A stretch of DNA of 64,000 nucleotides from Holtermannia corniformis. Lineage: Eukaryota > Basidiomycota > Tremellomycetes > Holtermanniales. Positions 11,727 through 20,615 of the stretch are shown piece after piece; the stretch's first letter is position 1, and every line of letters begins with the position of its first letter. The notes below the pieces were generated by a model. The model worked only from the letters and a program-made list of their open reading frames with translations, ran no database searches and was not told where the DNA came from. The translations under genes were made by a program, and so were the position numbers. The stretch lies in contig BCIJ01000022.1 of assembly GCA_001599935.1 (NCBI GenBank), positions 259,798 through 323,797 of the forward strand. Direction: 5' to 3'.

Positions 11727-12062
11727 TCATATAGCCGCGCGAGTTCTGACGATCCGCTCACGGGTCTCCTCATCGAGCTTGTCCCATTCATCCTTCCAGA
11801 ACGCCCGAGCGGTCGCAGCTGGCTCCGCTAGATCGCTATTGAGATCAAAGTACAGATCTTCTTGTGCGCTGTCAAATTTGTGCCTCAAGCACAATTCTTT
11901 CACCTGCCCAGGGGTGCCCTTGAAGAAGACTGATATAAGTATGTCCGGGCCATCATACGCCTCTCTACTTTCAGAAGTCTTGAGAAGAAAAGAGCCGTCA
12001 CTATCCAAGTAGCTGCCGGCCGTCGCTGGTTCATCCGGCGTGCACTTGCTTAGCTGTGACAT
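11727..12062 (-). CDS. Small orphan protein A (111 aa), between the inverted repeats
   Basis: A single-exon frame of 111 codons; I do not recognise the family. The C-terminal half resembles the protein encoded at 12820-13176 on the same strand: both have a D-x-YF-x-x-N-x-x-L core, then AR-x-x-W-x-x-EW-x-x-LD-x-E. In this copy that is DLYFDLNSDLAEP then ARAFWKDEWDKLDEE. Such conservation between diverged copies suggests real coding sequence. It is acidic, with no signal peptide or TM segment. It lies inside the pair of inverted repeats, so it may have been carried or bracketed by a repeat element. Gene structure beyond this exon is unknown. Confidence 0.55.
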   Translation of the reverse strand: MSQLSKCTPDEPATAGSYLDSDGSFLLKTSESREAYDGPDILISVFFKGTPGQVKELCLRHKFDSAQEDLYFDLNSDLAEPAATARAFWKDEWDKLDEETRERIVRTRAAI

Positions 12063-12544
12063 CGGACTGTGGCGAAGGGCTAGTATGAAGCTGGGCGACT
12101 GGGCGACGATGTTATACCTGGAATCAATCGGTCGAATTGGGATTCCTCCATTGTGCTAGGTCATGGGAGCAGTGCGAATTTGCCACATAGGACGTGGCAA
12201 TGAGGCCATCAAAGGTTGATGTGGAGGCTAGTCGAGATTCACTGGATGGCATGAACGGATGTGGCTGAAGCCAAGAGAAGGGTGTTCGTGGACGATGAGA
12301 CTAAGATCCGAGGCTCGTTCACAAGGACTGAGAGAGCGCTGCTGTCCCGCTTGATTTTCCCACACAGCACAGCACACACATGCGCAATGCTGCACGGCGG
12401 CGGCATTAGCTTACGAAGCAGCGCTGGTTTTACCCATTCCTCTCACGAACCTCATGACCGCAGAGGGTTTTTCAAGGGGAAAATGCCTCGAGCCCGTCTA
12501 TGCACACCGACACACTGGCAAATGCATCCGCGCTTCGCTCTTGT
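12063..12544. other. Non-coding stretch between orphan A and the right repeat arm
   Basis: I see no supported exon. A frame of 110 codons on the plus strand at 12261-12593 runs into the repeat arm, has no recognisable features, and is not called. Confidence 0.4.
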
Positions 12545-12781
12545 TGTTGGAATACGCCACTCAGCCAGCCATCCCCTCGGCAAGCCGGCATGACGCCGGA
12601 TCTGGCGAACACTACATCCGGCGAGGATGTAGCCAAGACACGTCTGCCGCGGCGAGGATGTAGTCAAGGCGCCGAGGAACACTACATCCGGCGAGACAGT
12701 CAGGATGGCGTGCTAGACATCAGAGCCGTAGGCGAAGCCTACAAAGTAGAGCCGTAGCGAGCGAGATGCATCACTGTTCTT
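12545..12781 (-). repeat. Right arm of the inverted repeat pair (~240 bp)
   Basis: The reverse complement of this segment matches 11304-11552 in order. The outer end (tgatgcatctcgctcgctac) and the inner end (ggatggctggctg..gtggcgta..tccaaca) both match. About 1 kb separates the arms. The arrangement fits long terminal inverted repeats of a non-autonomous DNA element, or two dispersed repeats inserted head to head. Confidence 0.8.
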
Positions 12782-12819
12782 ACCCATCATCTAACACTTG
12801 TGAGCTTCCCCAGCGAGTC

Positions 12820-13176
12820 CTAGGTCAAATAAGCCCAGAGCCATTGAAGTCTCTTGCAAACGGCTTCTTGGCCCTCAGAATCAAGACGAGACCATTCAGA
12901 CTGCCACGCGTTGCGCGCAGTGTCCTGGTACCCCGTCAATTCAGCATTAGGATTGAAGTAATCGTCGATCATGTGGAACTCGGGCGACATGAGATGCAAT
13001 TCGGTGACTTCCATACCCCTGCTGAGCTTGGTTGGCCCAATTTCGACTTCCGTGAGGCCTTCGGACTTGTATTGTGTGCTCATGTTCAACGTAAGTTTGC
13101 CAGTAGCTCCGAAATTGCTATCTGGCACCATTGGCGCATTTGGGGCGACAATCGTGAAGTTCGACATGGTAGACAT
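12820..13176 (-). CDS. Small orphan protein B (~118 aa), paralogue of orphan A
   Basis: A single-exon frame. The likely start is MSTMSNF at 13176, although an in-frame ATG lies at 13200. I recognise no family. The region HMIDDYFNPNAELTGY then ARNAWQSEWSRLDSE aligns with the C-terminal half of the protein at 11727-12062, and the gene order and strand are the same. The first half is Ser/Thr/Asn/Met-rich and poorly conserved. It lies just outside the right inverted-repeat arm. A TATATG sequence is present near 13206-13211, upstream of the start. Confidence 0.55.
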   Translation of the reverse strand: MSTMSNFTIVAPNAPMVPDSNFGATGKLTLNMSTQYKSEGLTEVEIGPTKLSRGMEVTELHLMSPEFHMIDDYFNPNAELTGYQDTARNAWQSEWSRLDSEGQEAVCKRLQWLWAYLT

Positions 13177-13476
13177 AGAATGACAACCCGCTTTGAACAC
13201 CGACCTATATGTAGGGTGGCGTCATGACCCGACCTGTGTAGGTACTCGATTGAAGCCGATCAAAGGTTGTTCTCAATACGTTTTTTAAATTTGTTTTCTC
13301 CCCTGCTTCCTCAGTGAGCGGACTGAGTAGTTGACGGCGAGTAACAATGGAAAGCACCAAGGTGACATGAATATGCATCGCCAGCCTCGATGTCAACTGC
13401 CGCCCCTACGCCCCTTGCCGAGAAAACTCTTCGTAAGCCGACGATTCACTGTGTCTCATCAGCCCACCGCCTGCTC

Positions 13477-15649
13477 CTACGCCAAATCAGACTCACGATT
13501 CGCCAGATAGCCTCCCTGATTGCCAGTGCCCTCATCCGGCAGCGGCGGTAGCTCGCGCTCCAGTTCCGTCTGACTGAATCTCGGGATCGGGATCCCCCAT
13601 TCATCAATCTCAATCGGCGTTTCAGGCTCGTAATGGGGCGTTGGCGCGAGGTAGTCGCTTTCGATGGTATGGTATCGCTGCACGGGATGGTGCAGCTTTG
13701 GGGGCGATTCAGCCGCGAGCGCATGCAGCATGGTGTGGGATGTGCCGTGGCGTGGCATGGAGCCGTATGAGCGTGCAGTCTGGGGCGGGCTGGTATCTGA
13801 TGGTTCGAACCGACGCCGCTCGGCTGGTGCGGATTTTTGCGCACGCGGTAGGGTTGGACGAGTCGGGTGACGCGGGAGCTCGGGCTGACGTGGCGGGTCT
13901 GGGATAGGGACTGGGATGGCGTCGAGGGGTCCACTATCGTTTGGAAAGCGCGTGAACGCCGTCTCCCATGATGGCGCAGCGCTAGGCGGTCGAGCGACAA
14001 GCGGATCCGGTTCAACCGGCTTCATGGCCTCGGGTTCGGCCTCTACCTCCTCTGAGCGCGCTCGTCGATTAAGCGATACAGATGAAGATCGATAGCGGCG
14101 CTTACTGGTCCCGCGCGGTACGACGTTGACGTACTCGGCCGGTTCCTCAGCTTGAGGGTTGTGCGGAGCAGGCTGCACCGGATCAGGCGGCGACTCTGCC
14201 ATTCCGTGGACCTGGTGCAGATCATCGCGCTCGAGCCGCGCCCAGAGCTCAGCCTCCGTCACACCCCACCGCTCGCACACATGCTTCACACGCTGGGCAA
14301 GCTCATCGTGCGGCGCCTGCACACCTGCATCGACATCGACATCGGCATGCGGCAGCGGACGCGCATAAGTATACGTTGCGCTATGCGTCGTCCCTGTTCC
14401 AGCCCATCCCTGCGGATCCGGGTCCGTGGCGTCGAGATCGCCTTTGAGATGCGCAGTGTTGTAGGGCGTTGCGCGCGTTCGATGCGCTTGCGCTCGTATC
14501 TCGTCTGGATCATGCCATGTCGGGTGTTCGACATGTGACGCGGGATACTCTGCTCCCGATGGCGTCGACGTCTCTGGCTGCCAATTATGGCTCGGTTCAT
14601 GACCCTGCATAGCTGCGTCTGGTACTTGACGCTGATGCCGATCAAAGCCCAAGCCCGATCCCGAGGTCGCACGCGCGCGGAAGCCTTCTTTCAGATGCGC
14701 AGTGTTGTACGGTGTTGCGCGCTCACGTCGTTCGTCTGTTCCAGGTTCGTGTGATGGGATCGGCGCCGGTACCGGGACCGGCCTCGGCCATCGTTGACGC
14801 GCTGGCGCTGGTTGACGCCGCCAGCTCGAATCCTTCATATGACCCGTATTGAACGGGCTAGCGCGCGTCCTAGAGCCTGTCGAGCCTGCTCCTTTCCACC
14901 CTTCGTCATTATCCGCCTCCGCAGCACCATGGTCGTGATCGTCGAGGTCGGTCGGCAACCACCGCCTTGAAGCGCGAAAACTGGCGAGAAAGGCATCCAA
15001 CTCTGCAAACTGCCTTGCGGCGGCCGAAGAGCGTCTATGAAACTCGTATTCGGCGCTCGGGCGCGGTGCAAACGCTGCGAAGAAGAGAAAGGGCGGAGGC
15101 GGAGGTGGAGGCGGAGGGCGCTGTAGGAAGGGCGGGGGACGGGGTGGAGGCGGCGGGCGGGTAAAGAGAAATGGCGGCGGGACACTGAATGGGAATGGTG
15201 CGGGCTGCTGCCGTGGTCGAGGCGCTGATGGGTGTCTCGGTCTTTGCGGGGTCGGACGAAAGATGTAGGGTGGCGAGGGTCGATGGTGGTGGTGCTGGGT
15301 TGGGACTGAAGCTGCAAAAGGCGCCGCGCGGTTCAGACCCGGGATCGGGGTCAACGGACGATTCTGGAGTTTGAAATCATATGCTCTTCTAGCGTTTGGG
15401 TCTGATAGGCACTCGTACGCCTCTATCGCTGTCAGCACTGACACCCCTCAAGCTACCGTACTGACCCGCCACGAGCTGAAAGTGCTCTTTGGGTGCATCT
15501 GGGTTCTTATCTGGATGACTGGCTGCCGCAGCTTTGAGGTAAGCTTTACGGACTGTCGGTGGATCAGCTGAAACGCCCAGTTGTAGAGTGTTTCTCAGCA
15601 CGCGTACCTTGAGCGTCTGTCGCGTCGTGCGGGACAGACAAGAGGTCAT
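13477..15649 (-). CDS. J-domain (DnaJ/Hsp40) protein with long disordered Pro-rich tail
   Basis: The N-terminal 80 residues form a J-domain: NTLQLGVSADPPTVRKAYLK, then SHPDKNPDAPKEHF with the HPD motif that stimulates Hsp70 ATPase, then AIEAYECLSDPNARRAYDF. One intron at about 15425-15464 splits it (VAG|AIEA). The rest, about 620 residues in one exon, is disordered. It has a proline-rich run (residues about 95-150), then three spaced copies of RA(S/T)P(F/Y)NT(A/G)H(L/M)K, then Ser/Pro/Arg-rich sequence. There is no zinc finger or CTD, so it is a class C J-protein. Start MTSCLSR at 15649 is preferred to the upstream in-frame ATG because it leaves a short N-terminus before helix I. The repeats may be Hsp70-unrelated binding motifs (inference). 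Confidence 0.82.
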
Positions 15650-16275
15650 AGTAGGATGGCGGCGGCATTCTGCATCACATTGCACCTTGACCAGGCGATG
15701 GGTCACTGGTGCTGACGATGGCGAGCGAGGCCGGTGCGGTGCGGAGGTTTGAGCGTGCGATGACCTCCTTTCCGTAGAGTCTGCTTCAACTCAAAGGACA
15801 CGCTGCACCCGGTCGTATGTAGCGTGTTCGTGCGAAGGCGTCCGTTTGGTCTCCTGGTGACGATGAGCAACTACACGGGTGCTGTCGATGCACTTGGTCA
15901 GCCGTGGTGTGCCAGTGTGGATGCGACCGAGCACGGCACAGAGGAGGGATCAGCGTCTGCCGCACCGCCGTCAGCGTCGTCAGTCTCGATCTCGGTCAGT
16001 TCAGCTCAGGTAGTGCATCGGGTTGCCATGTCAGTCATGGTCTGATGGGACAACACGGTCGGTCAGTCTGCTCAAGCGCGTCCATCGCATCGTCTTGGCG
16101 TTGTCGCTGCTGATCTCGCGAATGTTAAAGTTGGTTGTCAAACCCCCTCTAACCCCCCACACTTTCGGCGTTTCGGCGTTTTATCTTCTCCGTCGGCCGC
16201 TGCCCCCCTCGGCTCCTGCTGCTGCTCCTGGTGGACGTATCCTTGCCCTGCCGTGCTCCGCATCCACACCACACA
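15650..16275. other. Divergent intergenic region (J-protein / ATP16)
   Basis: No exon is seen in 626 bp. It is pyrimidine-rich just before the ATP16 ATG (about 16140-16270), typical of fungal housekeeping promoters and 5' leaders. Confidence 0.5.
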
Positions 16276-18176
16276 ATGTTCGCAGTCCGTCGCGCCGCCA
16301 CCCGTCTGCCGACCCGCTCGGTCCTCCGGAGGGGATACGCCGATGTCGCCGACGACAAGCTCAAGCTGAGCTTGGTGCTCCCTCACAAGGTGCGTTACTA
16401 GTGAGCGGGGAGCTGGTCATCGGCTCCACTTCCGCCTTGAAACCACATCCCCGACGTCAGAGCTACAGACTGACGCCACGTAGTCCCTGTTCAACTCGCA
16501 ATCCGTCACCCAGGTCAACATCCCCGCCGCGACCGGTGACATGGGCATCCTCGCCAACCACGTTGCCTCGGTCGAGGCCCTCAAGCCGGGCGTGATCGAG
16601 GTCTTGGAGTCGGGAGGTGGCCCAGGCAAGAAGTGGTTTGGTGAGTTCATCACGATGCAAGGGAGTGAGGGTAGGAAATGATCATGGAGATGACGCCACG
16701 CGGAAAGACAGCGTGACCTAGGATTGCACAAGGTCTCGTCTTGATAAACCTCGGCGGCGCCTGTGTGGAGAACCATGTCGTGCATCAATCACCGAGTGGC
16801 ACTATGCGCACCTAGCATGATCCCGCCTCACAAGCATGTCTTGTGTCGACTTGAACATCGTTCGGTGAGGGTGCGTCGTCAATGCGACCACTTTCGTACG
16901 AGTTGCGTGTGTAGTACCGGCAATGATCTACGTGGCGATGGACGAGTGGGCATAGGCGGCCCTGACAAGCTGCCTCGAGCCATTGCAGGTCCCGCTGCCC
17001 ATCGTTTGCCTTTCAAGTGTCATCTTCAGACGGCGCGCCCGTAGTCTCGAGAGCACTGTGGTGCTCCTGCGTTCCAACTTGAAGGTAGCTGCCATCGTCG
17101 GCACCCTGCAATCTCTAGGTACAACAATCGTCCTCCGAGTCAGCGGCCTGTGCGCGTCGTACAGACTCCTAGCAATCGTCGTCAACATTGAGCATCAGCA
17201 GAACTCAGCCGCCTAGTAGCTGCAGTCCGGATCGCAGTCGCCATGTTGGGAGTTCAGCTGCCTCAGCTACTCTCCACCCACGTCGTGTAGCGATTCGGCT
17301 CCGGTGACGAGATTTATGCGCTGTCGATACCTCTGGCAACTCACGGTAGGGCGTCGTGGAAATTTGGAAAGGCCGCGTCGGTGTTGCAGAGAGTTAGCCG
17401 ACCACACGGCTATGATCTCCAACCCGTACGGCCTTGCTGACTGGCATGAAGCGTACCGCGCCTGGACCGCACGGCTTCAACACGTTTTGGCCCGCGCAGA
17501 CGGATTGGGCGAAGTCAGACTCCGACTCGGTATAGTCTCTGGCGCGTGGCATCTCATTGCCTACGTGACCACGCCTAGCCTTGTCAAGTCTGGCACTCGA
17601 CGGTCCAGCCGGGCGAGCTCCGCTGAGCTGTCTTGAGTCTGATCGCCCCGGGCTGTAGCGATTCGTCGTGATAGTAGTACCTCGAGCGAGAAAGGCTGTG
17701 TGTCCCTGGCTTAGGGCGAGAGGCACAGCTGGGCAACCGTCGAGCTCGATACCCGTTCGAGCCCGGCGGCAGACTATTTGGGCTGGACTATGAAGAAGAT
17801 GCGCTCGCCATCACGAGGCGCGCGGCCTATGTCACTTTTACGTAGATCGCGTCCCTTTGCCACACCATATGACCTCCCGTACTCAGAGCACATTGGCTGA
17901 CCTACCTTTCAGTGTCGGCCGGCTTTGCTACCGTGCACGGCAACAACTCGTTGACCATCAACGCTGTCGAGGCCTACCCGCTCGAGGACTTTTCCGCCGA
18001 GGTCAGTCGATTCCAATCTCCACCTGACTCTTGCTGACCGATCTTGACAGAACATCCGCGCCGGTCTCTCGGACGCTCAAAAGGTCCTTGGCTCGTCTGC
18101 GTCAGAGGCCGAAAAGGCCGAGGCCGCGATCGAGGTCGAGGTCTTTGAGGGTCTTCAGGCTGCTTTGAACAAGTAG
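16276..18176 (+). CDS. ATP16: Mitochondrial F1-ATP synthase subunit delta
   Basis: The mature protein matches eukaryotic F1 delta (bacterial epsilon): LKLSLVLPHK, then SQSVTQVNIPAATGDMGILA, NHVASVEALKPGVIEVLE, and SAGFATVHGNNSLTINAVEA. A C-terminal helical hairpin (SEAEKAEAAIEVEVFEGLQA) follows. The first 20 or so residues (MFAVRRAATRLPTRSVLRRG) are an Arg-rich mitochondrial targeting sequence. The protein is about 165 residues. The subunit sits in the F1 central stalk and couples rotation to catalysis on the matrix side. Introns are at 16390-16483, 16641-17912 and about 18003-18051. The second is 1272 nt, more than twenty times longer than the usual intron in this window. Stop TAG is at 18174-18176. 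Confidence 0.93.
16641..17912 (+). other. Exceptionally long (1.27 kb) intron inside ATP16
   Basis: The donor is GTGAGT after TGGTTTG, the branch-like GGCTGACC lies near the end, and the acceptor is TTTCAG before TGTCGGCC; joining restores WF-VSAGFAT. I looked for a nested gene, tRNA or snoRNA inside. Several frames of 60-110 codons exist on both strands, but none has recognisable features, and a tRNA-like B box near 17754 has no matching stems. Confidence 0.75.
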
Positions 18177-18827
18177 ACGTTTGAGCAGCTAGCGTGAGAA
18201 GGCGCGATGAATCGGATGAAAAGCGTCTGCGTCATGCCCTCCGTGGTGCAGGCTGGTCAAAGGAGAGCGGTCGGTCAATACTACATGCCGCTCCCAGACC
18301 GCACCGACATGCGGCATGCTCAATCTCGCCAGTCGGATTCTACAACGCAACTCGAACAGATATACACCAACTCATCCCGCGTACCGCGACCGGCACAGTT
18401 GCTACCGCGTCATGGACGCCAGAAATTGATACGATGTACCAGGTTTGCTTGAGAAAGACGGTGCAGGGGGTTGCGGGTGTGGAGGAGCCGAAGCAGCGCT
18501 GTGAGGGATTTGCGCGCGATACGAAGTCATGGTGGGATCTGGATGATCCTGGCGCGGCGTAGATCGTGAATCGTGTGCCGTAAGTTGGACGCGAAGCAGC
18601 ATATCAATCTTGGGATCCAGGCCATATACAGAGCCGTGACACTCGGGTATCTCATGCGGCAGCTTCTCACCAAAAGCGCACCGAAGCGGACATCCCGTTG
18701 GGGCGCACGGAAAGTGGCACATCTGTTTGCACACCAGCTACACCAATCGACCGCAGCGCTGAAGATATGCACAACGATAGAACTATGGTACACAGGAAGA
18801 GAAGACTACACCAGCGACACGCGCCTT
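18177..18827. other. Intergenic stretch between ATP16 and the membrane-protein gene
   Basis: Convergent 3' flanks. A minus-strand frame around 18408-18533 (starting MTSYRAQ) is Pro/Ser-rich but short and lacks support. I call no gene here. Confidence 0.4.
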
Positions 18828-19871
18828 TCACACACCGCCCTTGAGCTCAATCATCATTTCAATGAGCGCCATCTCCCTGCATGCATCAGTCTTCAGGATG
18901 GAGAGAATCGGGGTGACGTACCAAGGCGCAAACTCTTTCTGCATGAAGGACTCGGCCTCATCGGGAGTACTCTGCTCTTGTATGCCTATCTCGAACCGGT
19001 GCAGCAGGGACCAGTTGTTGCGTTCCAATGTGACGTAGCTTTTGTACAGCAGATACTGACGACGATCGTGACGGATCTTGCCCATGGCGAAGCGAAGTGT
19101 CGGCAGCGCCATTGGATACCAGACTGCCATGATGATGATGATGTATATCATGCTGTAAGTGGATCAGTGGCAGCGTTGGCAGACGGCTCGGCTACGTACC
19201 GGCAACCGATGATGCCGACTAGCTTGTAAGGCAGGATCAAGCATCCACAAACGTAGACCAAGATGTTGGCGTGCCACACCAGCCGGCAAATGTCGGCTTC
19301 GAGTAGCTTGGAGGTGATGGGCGGGTATGGCTCGGCTAGCTCGAGGATGGACCCAGCGGCGAGGTCGCAGAGATGGGATTCGACGCAGAGCACGCGATCT
19401 TGTGCGAGTCGGTCGTACAGTAGGTAGCCATGGACCGGAAGGTAAGCGCGAGGGTTGCCTCGAGGAAGAAGAGGTTGAAGTTGAACAGGCCGAGGACGGT
19501 GCTGAAGATGAGGTCAGCACGCCCACTTGACGTGTGGGTCGACCGACAGCTTGTACAGTATACCGCAGATGCGATACGACGTGCTCCATCCCATCATAGC
19601 CGCTAGCAGGACAGCGCAACGGATCAGGACTGCGTTCCTCTTGACCCTCTTGAGTATGGCGGGCAGCGGGGCAAACTTGAGATTGTTGTCGTAGATGTCG
19701 TTGGATGATTGCAGCGCAAACAAAACGAGTCGAATGATGGCAAGGACCTCTGGCGTGATCCTGCTCGCTGGGGGTGATGTCTGTGCACAGTCCTACAGAG
19801 CGCTGATCAGTGGCAAAAGGCGGCGGCAGTCAAGTCAACGCCGATCCGGCGCTGTCGTCTCTGGTCTCCAT
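18828..19871 (-). CDS. Multi-pass membrane protein of unknown family (paralogue of the 25.1 kb pseudogene), apparent frameshift
   Basis: Exons are assigned by comparison with the related sequence at 25128-25546. Shared blocks include the N-terminal (I/M)YD(N/D)xL, then RVKxNAxxxRC followed by a hydrophobic helix ending in S-Y-R, an intron in phase 2 at the same place, and YDRLAQDRVxCVE. The C-terminal exons add HANILVYVCGCLILPYKLVG, then MIYIIIIMAVWYPMALPTLR and a hydrophilic tail to the stop at 18828. At least four TM helices are expected. The exon FNFNLFFLEATLAL and the following YLPVHGYLLYDRL are in different frames without room for an intron near 19445. This is either a real lesion, a sequence error, or use of another donor (GTCGAC, phase 0). 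The start near 19871 (METRDD) is uncertain. Function is unknown. Confidence 0.6.
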
Positions 19872-20615
19872 TCTCTGATGCAAGACCGAGTCAAGTGGAT
19901 GAGAAGGCAGAGTTCTTCGCTCCGGAAAGAGACCACTTGGTCACCAGGTTGACGCACACAGCCTTCGTCAGCGCTGTATGCTTGATCGGCAGTAGCTCAC
20001 GACGGCGGTTCTCCCAATCAAATCCGCTTAGCCGCCACTATATACATGAGCACCACTATATACAAGCAGAAGACTGTACAAGGCCAGTTTGCTCACTCCC
20101 TCCGCCCTCGCTCGACCAGCTGCACGAACATTTCGACAATCGCCGCATCCCTTCACCCGTCAATCTGCAGTCAACGTCCTGAACGAGGCAACACACGATG
20201 GCGAGAGGTCCATTTGCGCAATCAAGTCTACCCCCAGGGACTTTTGCCGGTCAAGGAGCTTCTCGACCCCATGGAGGACTCGTCAGCAGCGACGTTCTAT
20301 CTTGACGAGGTTATGGACGGCGCAGTAATTTTAATGACTCTGTATCGCTTGGCGTACCATGAAGCGGATGACGGCGAGGACCGTGTGTTAAGCGTGCTTG
20401 GGGTTAGTGCGAGACGCCGAAACGCCGGCTCAAGCTGACGTGTCCCTCTCGCCACCCTCTCTCTCTTCTCGACGTCCATCTCAAGAAGCAGCTGGCCATC
20501 GAGAAGCAGCTGGCAAGCAAGCGGGGTTGGCGTACACGAATCGCCGTGAATCGCCGGCCGAAGGCTGACGAGTCCTCGCCCATGACGCGTTTCATCCAAC
20601 AATCAACCATTAACC
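19872..20615. other. Intergenic stretch with duplicated CACTATATACA elements
   Basis: A direct repeat of CACTATATACA occurs near 20036-20065 and could serve as TATA elements. A plus-strand frame at 20046-20438 (130 codons, with the stretch VKELLDPMEDSSAATFYLDE) could belong to an unrecognised small gene, but I found no consistent exon model. An imperfect direct repeat of GAAGCAGCTGGC lies at about 20483-20515. Confidence 0.35.

Noticed and set aside
12261..12593. Plus-strand ORF of 110 codons
   Set aside because: Runs into the repeat arm and has no recognisable features.
13641..13907. Plus-strand ORFs over the J-domain gene
   Set aside because: They are antisense shadows of the long disordered coding exon.
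17304..17636. ORF of 110 codons within the long ATP16 intron
   Set aside because: No homology is recognised and the opposite strand is open too, so a nested gene is not supported.
17690..17785. tRNA-like boxes inside the ATP16 intron
   Set aside because: A CGTTCGAGCCC box is present, but the T stem and acceptor stem do not pair.
18573..19229. Plus-strand ORF of 218 codons
   Set aside because: It is antisense to exons of the membrane-protein gene, whose reading is supported by a paralogue at 25.1 kb.
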